DNA from: Bicyclus anynana
Lineage: Eukaryota; Arthropoda; Insecta; Lepidoptera; Nymphalidae
Direction of reading: 5' to 3'
DNA: 64,000 nt
Assembly (NCBI RefSeq): GCF_947172395.1
Contig: NC_069094.1
Coordinates: 13,940,292 to 14,004,291 of the forward strand
Shown here in pieces: positions 31,317 to 42,590 of the stretch (position 1 is the first letter of the stretch; every line of letters starts with the position of its first letter). The position numbers and the translations under genes were made by a program. The notes under the pieces are model-generated. The model ran no database searches. It was not told where the DNA came from and worked only from the letters and a program-made list of their open reading frames with translations.

Positions 31317-31929
31317 TGTTACAGAAGGTGGGAGAAGTAAAATAATATTTTCACTGTACACAAATTTATTCGATAACAATTTCAGCATAGCTTCCGCTAT
31401 AATGTTAATATTACACGCTGATGGTAGTATATCAATGAATCTGCTAAACAACCCTCTATTTTATAATATTTGCAAAGTTAGTGTCTACTGTTGGTAGCAC
31501 GAATATGTTAACAATACAAGTACGTTTTAATAATAGTTCCGGAGTATTATTATACAAACCAAACGTTATAATTCTATCTAAAACACATTAATAATTAAAA
31601 GATATTTATAACGATCGTAAAATAATATTAAAATATCGAAACACAAAGTTGAGAAATTAAATACAAACTAAATCATAACGTGACGTCATAGTTGTCAAGA
31701 GTAAAAATAACCAATGATGAATTTATATCATGTAAAATAAATAATTATATTTATATCAATAATTAATAATAACCTCTCCAGTGTTCGGATTGATAATCAT
31801 TGTTACTTAATTAAATTTAACTATAATAACCGGAAGTCATAAAAGTATGAAATGAAATGACGCTACTATACGCTAGGCGGCGACACTTATCTATACGAAA
31901 TAGGCGGGAAGCAGGTACTATTTGTAACA
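31317..31929. repeat. Left LTR (613 bp)
   Basis: Identical by eye to 37189-37801; begins TGTTACAGAAGG, ends TATTTGTAACA. Contains AATAAA motifs on both strands. Confidence 0.92.
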
Positions 31930-32005
31930 TTCGGCCATCCTGAAGAAGCCGTGTCCCACGGCGTTCTGGTAACACTCTGGTAGCTCCCACTGGACCATCA
32001 GTTAT
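31930..32005 (-). other. Exon-like sequence abutting the left LTR
   Basis: On the minus strand, after a pyrimidine-rich acceptor (ctttccag at 32006-32013), one frame from 31989 reads WELPECYQNAVGHGFFRMAE with host-like codon choice (TAC, AAC, GCC, GTG, GGC, TTC), ending exactly at the LTR, which supplies a stop. The stronger acceptor would instead open the frame ITDGPVGATRVLPERR. I do not recognise either peptide. It may be a captured host exon. Confidence 0.3.
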
Positions 32006-32364
32006 CTGGAAAGAACAGGATCCAGCAGTAATTTGAAACTGACAAGGTTTTGATCAATATACATAATCGAAGTGCCATCATAAAGCCTAATTCGTTTCTG
32101 GTAATTATGTTCATGGGTCACTTAGACTTCAAACCCAAACAATAAGTATATTGTGCTATCTATATGAAAGAAATTCAGAAATTATGATAAAACAAAAACA
32201 TCGCTATTAGTACTTCCAGACAGGTACCTAATCTGGAAATACTTATTTTACTATAAAATCACATATTTGAATTTTATCTGCATATTAGTTACTAGGTCAT
32301 TCCGACTTCAATAAATATGAATCACTAAGATAACTTGAACTTTAATCAAAATAACTCGGACCAA

Positions 32365-32875
32365 TTCAAAATCAAAATCAAAATCTTAAATCATTTATTT
32401 CAAGTAGGCTCAGTTTACAAGCACTTTTGACACGACAGTAGACTATTTGTAAAGATTCTACCACCGGTTCGGAAGGCAGGTTCTGCTGAGAAGATACCGG
32501 TAAGAAACTCAACAGTTGCTCTTTTGAAAGAGTCATAGAGTATTATAATTTACAATTGATAACAATTACAATTTCTTATAGTTTTATTTCCTGTGTGAAG
32601 GTGGAAGCTGATCCAATGGCCTCCAAGCGCTTTTATCTTTATAGGAACTCATCAATGTTGTAGTAACCTCGACTAAGTAAATGTTTTTTTTAACACATTG
32701 CTTAAAGCTATGCATTGGCAGGTCCATCACAGTTTTGGGGATCTTGTTATAGAAGAGTACACCCAAACCTACAAAAGATTTTTTTTTTACTCTTTGGAGA
32801 CGATATGCAGAAATAACTAACTTATGCCCGTGTCTAGTAAGACGTGGGCTTAAATCTCCTTTTCGTTTGGAATTC
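32365..32875 (-). mobile_element. LINE second family, 3' fragment inside the LTR element
   Basis: Reverse complement of the same LINE tail: LNPRLTRHGHK region at the right, GVLFYNKIPKTVMDLP, then 3'UTR and a run of AAAATC repeats at 32360-32383. A 15-bp minisatellite begins about 60 bp to its right. Being inside a 6.5 kb LTR element makes it a nested or captured copy. Confidence 0.85.
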
Positions 32876-32936
32876 GTTCGTTCAATTTAGGTAAGCACAC
32901 AAATACTTAGGTATTTCACACAGACAAAAACGTGTG

Positions 32937-33092
32937 TCACACAGACGCAGGTCACACAGACGCCGGTCACACAGACGCAGGTCACACAGACGCAGGTCAC
33001 ACAGACGCAGGTCACACAGACGCAGGTCACACAGACGCAGGTCACACAGACGCAGGTCACACAGACGCAGGTCACACAGACTTAGGTCACAA
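32937..33092. repeat. 15-bp minisatellite, about 10 copies
   Basis: Unit CACACAGACGCAGGT, nearly perfect from 32942 to 33085. Decayed units (CAGACATATAG, CAGAAGTCACGTAGAAGT) continue to about 33260. ORFs on both strands (CVTCV and HTDAG repeats) are products of the repeat, not genes. Confidence 0.95.
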
Positions 33093-36000
33093 AGTCATAT
33101 ATCATACAGACATATAGTAAAAGGTAAGCCATAGTCGAATATATAGATATAGACAGACGTGAGTCGCATAGAAGTGAATCACTGACGAGTGCCACATAAG
33201 ACAGAAGTCACGTAGAAGTAAACCAAGAGGAACTGAATCACATATATCGCCACTTATGCATAAGTCACATAGAGAGAATCTTACAATAATATTGTTTCAA
33301 TTGTGCGTTTTTTTTTATTTAGAACTGTGAAAATCAATGTTAATTCTCGACTACCGTATATGAGGACATCTGTAACTTCATTTTCCTCCCTATCTACCAG
33401 ATCAATCTGCAAATACGTAGAACTATTAATCTTGTTAATATTACAAGAATATTAACAAGAATGAATATAATTTAATATCTGTACTTATTCACTACCACAT
33501 TCTATCAATAGACGAACTTTGAATTAAATTAATTGAATCTGTAAACTGCATCCCATAAGGTCTTAGCCCCCACACATTATAGTACAAATTTTATACGTAC
33601 CGACCTCATGTTACGCTTTAGAAATCTCTTATGATTAGATTTTAGTATATAAGTACATTTATATTGTAGTTTTCCCAAAAAACATATGTTTCCAAAATCA
33701 GTAATTCTCCTATATCTATAATAATAATATGTGGGTACGAAACACCATTTTCATTACAGACATATTTTTGTTGATATAGCTATTGTTCCGTTTATTGTGT
33801 AGGTCTTGCTCTTGTACCTACATTAGGTGGCTGTAGTTCGCGGGTTGGACAAACTGACATTCAAACATTTTTATGACTGAACATTATGATGAGCTTACTG
33901 GAATAAGGAGTATTAATTCCTCGTGTGATATAGAAAAGTGTATCGTCTCACGTTTTTCCACTATCGGACATAATAACTACTATTTACTCGAGCCATCTAT
34001 GATCGTTTAAATTTACACACACCTGACCAATAGCATACATAAAGTTCTATAGCATTAAATATAACCCTGATTTACCATTCTTCAACAAACTGTTAAATTA
34101 CGGATAGTGGAAGCTTTACTCCATTATTATAAAGTAACTAGCTGACCCAACCAATGTTGCTTTGCTTTAGAAGTTTTACTACTAATCACCCTTATCGTTT
34201 AAGGGTATCAAAAATGTATAACAACCTTTTCTCGGACCTACCTAATATTATCTACATATAGAACTTAATCAGAACCGGTCAAACTATTTTGGAGGATTAT
34301 AGCAACTAATCATATTATGATAATTTTATATGTAAAGCTAATCCAAATGATATTATTTATTTACCCATTAACTTTTAATCTTTTGATAGTATATAGTGAA
34401 CTGAAAATTGTAACAGGAATACCCTGACTAAAACACATTTTTGTAAGAATAATCAATTGATACAGTTAGCACCATAGTATAAATGGTTCCCTAGTATTTA
34501 CAAAAGACCCCTTAATGATGTAGACACATATAGTATTCAAATAAATAATTAGAACTCCCTTTAACTTTAGGCATACGATAACTTTCCATAAGCGCATGGT
34601 ACACAATACTGCATGTATTTTTTTTAATATAAGAAAAAGTAAATCTTTATATTTTTTTCACTTATTTAAAACCTCTGGTATTAAGTACTTGAATATGATA
34701 TTTTTAGCAACTACTACTAATTGTTAAGTTTTAGCTTAATTAATCGGTCTCAGTATAGTTTTCTTATTTAAGCAGTTATTTTAACTAATATAATAGTTTT
34801 GTGTATAGGTGCGATAAAAGTTGTAATTTTCGTATTGAATTTGAAACTAGATGGCCCTGAGCTACAGTAAGATGCGGTAACTTTGGTGTGTTACTTAACC
34901 TAAACTAAATGTTGAATTGTGATTAAGGGCTCTTATGTTCAGGGTATAATGCTTATCATTTCTCATCGCGAAAAGAAGACGACTCTGTTCAGTTAGAGTT
35001 AGCCGTATACCACTGTATTCTAATTAGAACTCTAGTCTAGAGTTAGAGAGCCAGCTTGAATTGACAATTTTCTTTCTTTCCTGGCTTATAAGTATCTTAT
35101 TTGTGAACCGAAATCCTGAATAGCTAGCCACCCTTAAGCTAGGAGTAAACGAGGTAATAAATTATATTAGAACTAAAATAGCCCGTTGAGCAATTGATAA
35201 GTACAGACAAACCCTAAGAGCAGATTTTATTATTTATCAAATCTACATCAGCTAAATCCTCGAATTATATGATAGAACTCTTCTTCAGAAGTTACTTCAA
35301 TAAAGTACGCGATAGGCATACCTAATTATCACGTCTTGGCTAGTACCTACTGATTCTAATTTACTATAGCGCTATTAATGAACTCTGTAAACGCTTTACT
35401 GTCATAAACGTCAACACCAAGTAATATCAAGTATTTAATTTTTCTAATTTTAAATGCTTTGAGATGTCCTGTCTGACTGTAATAAAAACTGGATAAACTG
35501 AATTCTGAACGAATACTATAATTATGATTAGTTACGATAAGTTGTTATATTTCATGAACAGTTTAATATGGGAGTATTTTGTAGGGTGATATAATAAGCA
35601 ATAACATTTAATAGCTAATTGTGCAACCTACCGTACAAGTAATTCAATCAATAATATTAAACAATCTTACTTTGCCCGCGGTTATTTAACACTTTTATGG
35701 AATACTTTACGAGACTCTTTTGATATCGGTATATGTTAATTTGGTTGTTTTAGGTAACATGGCGTTATGAACGGGATATTATTTATTTTTACTTGGCAGT
35801 TGGATGGATCTAAACATAAAAAGGTTTTATATTAATATTTGATATATTATATGCTGTTTTTTTTTTACTGTTTGTGAAAGAGCTCTATTCACTTATCAAC
35901 TTCGCCAAGGAGAGCTATAATTTACCCAATTAGCTAAACAGAACTTTGTACAAAATGCCTGTTTACTTTTTATTATTACTCAAACAAATCAATAAAATGT

Positions 36001-36505
36001 AGCTTTGGTAAGAAGTCATACATTTAAAATAAATCAACTAAGGTTATAAACAGTTTTCTTGCTAGAAACTATTATACGACTGCAAGACTTTTGTACAGGA
36101 CAAGATTACTAATAGGTATTTGAATCAGTGACTAGTTGTACCAGCAACTTGATCATTTACTGCCTTCTATAAAATGTATAACAGTATAATAATCATTAAA
36201 AACTTTAACTTTCACGTATCACTACTTGAACACATCACGAGTACTTTATCCATATACCTGCATGTCTCGTCACATAGACATATGTAACCTATACCTACTA
36301 CTCCACTCTAATATTTACTAGTGAGTACCTTCAAAACTTTTCATAACAATGGGCGATTTTTACTATTTTTCTGGCAGTATACTCAATTTACTTGTCGTAC
36401 CAATGTATTATGTAATTTTATATGCACGCGGCACACCAATGGCGAGGCGTTTGTATAAGCGCAAAAAAAAGTTTACGATATAAAAGTATACATAGCTGGA
36501 CTAAC
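33093..36505. other. AT-rich interior of the LTR element
   Basis: About 3.4 kb without ORFs or recognisable repeats. A 52-nt open stretch at 33355-33406 on the minus strand (IDLVDREENEVTDVLIY after tttgcag) looks mildly exon-like; otherwise I see nothing. Confidence 0.5.
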
Positions 36506-36660
36506 CTGGACTGTATGTGTTTGCTGCCGCGGAGTTTACGATGTCGCAGCAACCCAGCAAATGGCTCGGCGCGGTGGCGCGGCGGCGCGGCGACTAGAGG
36601 CTCGTGCTCCCGCAGGTGTAGCAGGGCCCCAGTCCAGAGGGCTGAAGCGTAGGAGAGGCG
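36506..36660 (-). other. GC-rich island with splice-donor-like end inside the LTR element
   Basis: About 150 bp of very GC-rich sequence in an otherwise AT-rich element. Read on the minus strand it ends in CCAG/gttagt, a good donor consensus. It looks like a captured host first exon or 5'UTR, but no convincing long frame crosses it. Confidence 0.3.
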
Positions 36661-36699
36661 CCATACACTGCAAGTTTTCTACACGTTCGCTGCCGCATT

Positions 36700-37188
36700 G
36701 ACGATGCTTCTGTCTTCTTAGTTGCTTCTTTCTTGTTCAGATGAAAACCCAAAGAGTTAATCAGACGTTTTGAGGCTGGCAGGCATTTGAACGTAGCTCC
36801 ACCAGAAGGCTTTTGATGATAGACGATAAAGCGTCTTCTCCAATAATGTTGCACTTCTCGAAGTCTTCCTTAATCCTTTGCTCTTACCGACATGACATCA
36901 AATTTTTCAACAAAGTCGACTAGTCGTAGAATGCTGTATCCGGACACGCTTGTATGACGATATTGTAGTCTTCGAAGTCTTTGTACCAGCGTTCATCAGG
37001 GTATTGTAGACGAAGCTTGATTACAAACTTCTTTGAGTTCCAATTCTGTGCGTCACATGTAGTTGATTTCTTGGTAAGGGCGTGGTGTAGAAGAAGAAAA
37101 AAAAAATTCCGTTTTTGCTTTCTTCGATTCTTCTTCATGCCGAGACCCGTAGCGTAGGATCCCAACAGTTTTATGCCCACTTCTGAGA
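36700..37188 (-). pseudogene. Possible decayed Copia-type gag remnant
   Basis: Minus-strand ORF 37180-36920 reads MGIKLLGSYATGLGMKKN, then AQNWNSKKFVIKLRLQ and YKDFEDYNIVIQACPDTAF before a stop. A frameshifted continuation, KEDFEKCNIIGEDALSSII, lies near 36870-36810. The N-W-x3-K-F-x-I-K-L pattern is typical of Copia-class gag starts. Weak, and no zinc knuckle follows. Confidence 0.35.
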
Positions 37189-37801
37189 TGTTACAGAAGG
37201 TGGGAGAAGTAAAATAATATTTTCACTGTACACAAATTTATTCGATAACAATTTCAGCATAGCTTCCGCTATAATGTTAATATTACACGCTGATGGTAGT
37301 ATATCAATGAATCTGCTAAACAACCCTCTATTTTATAATATTTGCAAAGTTAGTGTCTACTGTTGGTAGCACGAATATGTTAACAATACAAGTACGTTTT
37401 AATAATAGTTCCGGAGTATTATTATACAAACCAAACGTTATAATTCTATCTAAAACACATTAATAATTAAAAGATATTTATAACGATCGTAAAATAATAT
37501 TAAAATATCGAAACACAAAGTTGAGAAATTAAATACAAACTAAATCATAACGTGACGTCATAGTTGTCAAGAGTAAAAATAACCAATGATGAATTTATAT
37601 CATGTAAAATAAATAATTATATTTATATCAATAATTAATAATAACCTCTCCAGTGTTCGGATTGATAATCATTGTTACTTAATTAAATTTAACTATAATA
37701 ACCGGAAGTCATAAAAGTATGAAATGAAATGACGCTACTATACGCTAGGCGGCGACACTTATCTATACGAAATAGGCGGGAAGCAGGTACTATTTGTAAC
37801 A
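37189..37801. repeat. Right LTR (613 bp)
   Basis: Identical by eye to the left LTR, followed by the ATTG target duplication. Confidence 0.92.
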
Positions 37802-38224
37802 ATTGATTTGATGTTAATAGGGTAATTGACTCATAAGTAAAACATATATAGACATAATTTCAATATTATGCTATGAAGGTACTTTTTTCTTTATAACTTA
37901 TCTGTTCATTGTTTTATACTTAAATATGTTAGAAAAGAAGATCTGTCTGTATCTATTTCTATAGATTATAGAAATCACCCTGTACATAGTATTTTATTGT
38001 AGTTAGACGAATTTTAATTAATTTACGTGTATTATTGTAAATATTTTTTACACTGTTACGTTATATGTTGTATAGAAATAAGAATTAATATATAAGTATT
38101 ATTTTTGTATAAAAAGAATTTTAAAAATATTTCTCGACCATTAAAAATCCGAATTCCATTTCTTCTGTATTTATTTTGCAACCACATCCTTTCTTAAAAC
38201 AAATACCTACTTTTTTATTCTTAA

Positions 38225-38482
38225 AAATTAACCCCCTGATTACAATCTCACCTGAAGTTAAGTGATAATGCAATCTAAGATGGAAACGGACTTACTTGTT
38301 AGGAGGAGGATGAAAATCTACCCCTTTCGATTTCTACACGTCATCGTACCGGAACGCTAAATCGGCCGGTACGTTGGTAACAGACCTGGACCAATTAAGA
38401 AAACCTCAATCGGTCCAACCAGGAAACGAACCCAGGACCTCCGTCTTGTAAATCCAACGCGCATTTTACTGCGTCACAAAGA
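38225..38482 (-). mobile_element. SINE family B, minus strand, degenerate
   Basis: Family B order is preserved (TTGTTAGGAGGAGGATGAAA, TAAATCGGCC, GGACCTCCGTCTTGTAAATC) with many substitutions. Confidence 0.8.
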
Positions 38483-38537
38483 TCGTCAAAGAACATTTAA
38501 AAAAAAGAAACGAGTGCGTCTTTCAGGACGCTTGACA

Positions 38538-38637
38538 GAAGTGATAACTGCCGTATGCGTGAGAGAAAGGGAAGACAGAGTGGCGCCGTAACGCGTTACG
38601 TTACGCAGCTTTCCCTCCCAAAAGAAGTTATCACTTC
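38538..38637. mobile_element. Small foldback, 12-bp arms, central CG-rich palindrome
   Basis: GAAGTGATAACT and AGTTATCACTTC enclose 76 bp containing the perfect palindrome CGTAACGCGTTACG (38587-38600). Confidence 0.65.
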
Positions 38638-38747
38638 AAAAGCATCTTACGTGAAATGCCAAAGTAGTTGGAACTTGTAAGTTTTAATCGCTTATTAATG
38701 TGAATGTAAAGGTGGCGTCTAATATGAATATTTGCTCGATTTGAACC

Positions 38748-38890
38748 TATCTATACTAATATTATAAAGCTGAAGAGTTTGTTTGTTTGACGCGCTAATC
38801 TCAGAAACTACTGGTCTGATTTGAAAAATTCTTTCAGTGTTAGATAGCCCATTTATCGAGGAAGGCTAGGCATTATATTATCGAGAGTTA
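38748..38890 (+). mobile_element. Helitron, second subfamily, 5' part
   Basis: TCTATACTAATATTATAAAG after host A; includes GATAGCCCATTTATCGAGGA. The 3' end is missing and it runs into a foldback. Confidence 0.7.
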
Positions 38891-38910
38891 GAAGAAAATT
38901 CTATAAAGAA

Positions 38911-38950
38911 ACTCCAGAAATGAGAAATTTACATTTCTCATTTCTGGAGT
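38911..38950. repeat. Perfect hairpin, 18-bp stem, 4-nt loop
   Basis: ACTCCAGAAATGAGAAAT and its exact complement, loop TTAC, at the end of a Helitron fragment. Confidence 0.95.
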
Positions 38951-39257
38951 AAAACTCCAAAGGCAGTTTGGAAAGGCAAATTAAGAAAATCTCAGTTGGC
39001 CTAGCCGGTGATCGAACGTAAAACCTCCATTTTGTAAAATTATATTTTGTAATAAATCCACCGCGTATACCACGCCGCTACGGAAGCTGTCAAAATGTTT
39101 TATCCTCATAAAATGCCTATGTTGTTACTCCCTGAAAATGTTGCATTCTTTTGTTAAAAGTGCTTTTCAATCGATTTTTGAATTTATTCGTTACATACAA
39201 AAATATAAATCTTTCCTCTTTATAATGTTAGTGTAGACAACAATTTGTTAAATAATA

Positions 39258-40538
39258 GGGGTTAAAGTATGAAATTGCCGTTTTATTGCAATAGGTTTTT
39301 TGAATTGGCATAGAATCTTCATGGTTTGAGGTTTTCGAATGAAACTTTTTTCAAATGGTTTCTATGATGTTCTTTTTTTAAAAAATGTGAAACATTTGAA
39401 TATCGGCTTTCAATTGTTTTTGTTATTCAATTTAGACAAGAAAGATGGATATTGCGAAAATTCGAATGATTTTTGAATACGAGTTCCGACGCGGAACTAA
39501 CGCGGCAGAAACAGCCCGCAATAACAATGCTGCGTTTGGAGAGGGGTCGACTAATGAACGCACCGTGCGATTTTGGTTTAAACGCTTTCGTGATGGAAAT
39601 TTCGACTAAAAGAATGAGCCACGATGAAGACCGCCCACACAGGTGAATAACGATGAATTAAGAGAGATAGTGGAAGGCGATCCTAGTCAAACTACCCAGG
39701 AATTAGCGGCATGGTTTAACGTTACCTTACCCATAATATTGAGTCACTTGCGGCAAATCAATAAAATAAAAAAAATACGAAAAATGGGTGCCTCATGATT
39801 TGACTGATCTGCAGAAAGAAACGCGTGTTGAAACTTGTGTTGCCTTGTTGACCCGGTACAGAAATGAAGGAATATTGGATCGAATTGTAACATGTGATGA
39901 AAAGTGGATTCTTTAAGATAATCGGAAAAGAAAAATGCATTGGTTGACCCCAGGTCAAATGCCACAACAGTGTCCTAAAGCAAAACTTACCAATAAAAAG
40001 GTAATGGTAACTGTTTGGTGGTCTCAGCATGGTGTTATTCATTATAGTTTTCTCCGATCTGGCCAAGCAATAACGGCAGATGTCTATTGTGCCGAACTCC
40101 GAACCATGTTGACAAAACTAGCAGTTAAACAGCCCCGACTCATGAATCGATCTTCACCACTATTGCTCCACGACAACGCGAGATCTAACACAGAACGAGA
40201 AAACATTTTAACCCCTCAGGAACTGCAGTTAGAAACTATTCGTCATCCTCCGTATTCACCAGACCTTGCTCCAACGGACTACCATTTTTTTCGTGATTCG
40301 GTCAATTATCTACGTGACAATAAGTTTTCTTCCCAGGAGGCAATACAAAATGCTTTTACACAGTTTGTGCAGTCTAGATCGTCGGAGTTCTATCGCAAAG
40401 GCATTAATGACCTTCCCATTAGATGCAGCAATGTATAGATAATAATGGCAACTATTTTGATTAAATAAATTTGTTAAAAATTAAAAAATAAACAATTTAG
40501 ATTTTCAGTACAAATCGGCAATTTCATACTTTAACTCC
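39258..40538 (+). mobile_element. Mariner element, 1281 bp, TA target duplication
   Basis: Terminal inverted repeats: GGGGTTAAAGTATGAAATTG on the left matches the complement of CAATTTCATACTTTAACTCC on the right with one mismatch. TA lies on each side (39256-39257, 40539-40540). Length is typical of mariner. It contains a broken transposase. A 5' part of the same family is at 63412-63725. Confidence 0.95.
39445..40438 (+). pseudogene. Mariner transposase, D,D34D, inactivated
   Basis: Starts MDIAKIRMIFEYEFRRGTN with the helix-turn-helix region and ends in RKGINDLPIRCSNV. The catalytic residues can be traced: CDEKW, HDNAR and SPDLAPTDYHFF, with 34 residues between the last two Asp, as in mariner (D34D). 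Several in-frame stops (the first at 39606-39608 after DGNFD, another after ...KNEPR, another after EKWIL) and a frameshift in the linker show it cannot make transposase. The last 167 codons (39935-40438) remain open. Confidence 0.93.
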
Positions 40539-40555
40539 TAATATATCATATCAAT

Positions 40556-41002
40556 AATAGGCTACTTGCCCCTTTTGTAAACAGTGTTTAAACTGAATTA
40601 TAGAAGTATTATAACCTACATTTTATTTTGTCCCGTCAATAATAACCAGTAAAAAATTTTATATAAATGAAAAAATATCTACAAAAAATTTTTACCGCCG
40701 AAACACAACACATTAGCAAGTGACGTCAATCATAGAGATAACAGCGTGATTGGCGTTTGCAGTGATGTGATATATCATGTCACCGCAAGCGCCAATCACA
40801 AATTGATGCCTTGTGGCGAATGACGTCACAGTTCATGATTGGCGTTTGTGGTGACGTGATAAAAATACAATTTTGTTTTATAAAAATATTACAATTACGA
40901 GATTATTTTCACAAATAAAAATGTGGTTAGAGTTTCTAGGCATCTAAACTGCCTATATGCAAAAAATCTTCTTAGTTTTATACAGCAGGCAAGTAGCCTA
41001 TT
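40556..41002. mobile_element. MITE with 15-bp perfect TIRs, 16 bp after the mariner
   Basis: TIRs AATAGGCTACTTGCC and GGCAAGTAGCCTATT with TA-like flanks. Its centre is a foldback: GTGATTGGCGTTTGCAGTGA near 40750 is the imperfect complement of a GCAAGCGCCAATCAC block near 40785, and a third copy lies near 40835. TGACGTCA motifs occur beside it. No ORF. Confidence 0.75.
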
Positions 41003-41279
41003 AGTTGTAAATGACGACATTCACATTTTCTGTATTGCACAAAATGGTGCTACCTAATGAGCGATCAGCTTTACCCCAAAATTAGCGCGTGAAAAGGTTA
41101 ATTAACTAGGCTACGTAAAGTTTCCTTGGCACCATTTATAAATAATGTTTCGTCAAACTAATTTCATTTGTGCTTTATAACTTCTTCACACGATCACGTA
41201 GGCATAAGGTCAAAACTCATTATTACGCCTCTGACACGTAACAGAAACATACTCCGGAGTCCTTTGTTTATAAGAAATA

Positions 41280-41640
41280 AGCTCGCGCTTGACCACGATT
41301 TCACCTGATGGTAAGTGTAGATGTGGCCTAAGGTGATACGCGCTTGCCTAGAAGATGCCTATTCACTCTCATCTTAAAGATACCCAAGTTGTAAGAATTA
41401 GGAAATACTGACTTCGGGAGAGAGTTCCATACCCTAGCTATGCGTATAAGAAACAAAGAAGCAAATCGCTTCGTACGAATTCTAGGAATGTCAATGACGT
41501 AGTGGTGTGCAGTGCGATGGTAAAAAAGTGACGGTGGTACAAGCTCAAATAGCTCCGTTCTGGTCTAAATAAGTCCGGACTAAATACGCCGTCACCTCGT
41601 ACGATACAAACATTTGGCTGAAGACGCGCGACTTGATTAG
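41280..41640. repeat. Unclassified repeat-like block with SINE-tail-like start
   Basis: CGATTTCACCTGATGGTAAG resembles the SINE family B 3' end, followed by GCGCTTGCCTAGAAGATGCC and 250 bp of moderate-GC sequence. Probably a LINE 3' region; no clear frame. Confidence 0.35.
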
Positions 41641-41764
41641 TAGGCTATTTCACTATCTTAGACGTATGCTAGGTGACATACCTCCTACTGGTGGATATCA
41701 TACAATAGGTAGATGATATTTCTCAATTGATTTAATGCTTATTTTAATATACTGGTTACTCGTT

Positions 41765-42022
41765 ATGAACCCATATTCGGCTCACTGCTGAGCTCGAGAC
41801 TCCTCTCAGAATGAGAGGGGTTAGGCCAATAGTCCACCACGCTGGCCCTGGATTGGCAAACTTCACACACGCAGAGAATTAAGAAAATTCTCTGGAGTGC
41901 AGGTTTCCTCGCGATGTTCCTTCACCGTTTGAGACACATGATATTTAATTACTTAAAATGCACACAACTGAAAAGTTGGAGGTGCATGCATTGGTCATAT
42001 CCACTGGGCTACCACGGCTATT
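41765..42022 (-). mobile_element. SINE family A, minus strand
   Basis: GAACCCATATTCGGCTCACT to CATATCCACTGGGCTACCAC, with part of the head deleted; 150 bp before the tRNA gene. Confidence 0.85.
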
Positions 42023-42170
42023 TTAATATAGGTTGATAATAAGGACCAAAATAGTGAATAGGCTATGGCCAAATAGTGGATGGATTTTCTTTCTTGAATA
42101 TCCACGGATATGGATATCTCGCATATCTAAGTACCTTTAGTGTACGTTAGCTTCGATGTCTTTACGCGCA

Positions 42171-42243
42171 GTCCCTGTGGCGCAGAGGATAGCGCGTTGG
42201 ACTTCTAATCCAAAGGTCGTGGGTTCGATCCCCATCAGGGATG
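42171..42243 (+). tRNA. tRNA-Arg (anticodon UCU)
   Basis: Full cloverleaf. The acceptor arms GTCCCTG and CAGGGAT pair over 7 bp with one G-U, and the discriminator is G. The D arm carries an A-box, the anticodon stem TTGGA/TCCAA closes the loop CTTCTAA with anticodon TCT, and the T arm has GTGGG-TTCGATC-CCCAT (B-box). No intron. TTTT at 42255-42258 is a Pol III terminator. Unlike the SINE heads in this window it pairs fully and has no SINE body. Confidence 0.93.
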
Positions 42244-42254
42244 GTTAACTATAC

Positions 42255-42258
42255 TTTT
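42255..42258 (+). terminator. Pol III terminator of tRNA-Arg
   Basis: TTTT run 12 bases after the tRNA 3' end. Confidence 0.7.
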
Positions 42259-42404
42259 GTAATGTTTAATATCCTTATTACACATAAATAAAATTAAATA
42301 CAATGTGTACTGGTTTGAACGATATTTTTTTTACCTCCATCTATCCCAGGTTTGTTTGTGTGCGGATGCGGTGATTTATTTTAATTCTTAAAAAAAATAA
42401 AGTC

Positions 42405-42590
42405 TGACATGACTTCACACACGCAAAAAATTAAGAAAAATCCAAGATATGCAGGTTTCCTCACGATGTTATTCCTTCACCATTTGAGACAGGTGATATT
42501 TAATTTCTTACATTTAACTGAAAAGTTGGAGGTGCATACCCCGGAACAGATTTGAACCTACGCCGTTCAAAGGCAGAGATCATATACATT
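42405..42590 (-). mobile_element. SINE family A, headward half
   Basis: ATGACTTCACACACGCAAAA to CGTTCAAAGGCAGAGATCAT. Confidence 0.75.

Larger units (their letters stand above)
31317..37801 (-). mobile_element. LTR retrotransposon without recognisable pol (LARD-like), probably Copia-type
   Basis: Two 613-bp direct repeats flank 5.26 kb. Both start TGTTAC and end GTAACA (6-bp terminal inverted repeats), and the element is flanked by ATTG on both sides (31313-31316 and 37802-37805), a 4-bp target duplication. As far as I can read, the LTRs are identical, so insertion is recent. The internal DNA has no protease, integrase or RT frame. Orientation is tentatively minus: the sequence just inside the right LTR read on that strand (TCTCAGAAGTGGGCATAA) resembles Copia leaders, and a short ORF (37180-36920) has NWNSKKFVIKLRLQ, like a Copia gag N-terminus. 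The rest is a LINE tail, minisatellite, AT-rich DNA and exon-like pieces. Confidence 0.85.

Noticed and set aside
32938..33090. CRISPR-like regular repeat array
   Set aside because: Units are contiguous without spacers and the genome is eukaryotic; it is a minisatellite.
32887..33134. ORFs on both strands with CVTCV and HTDAG/SHRRR repeats
   Set aside because: Products of the 15-bp minisatellite, which is open in several frames because 15 is a multiple of 3.
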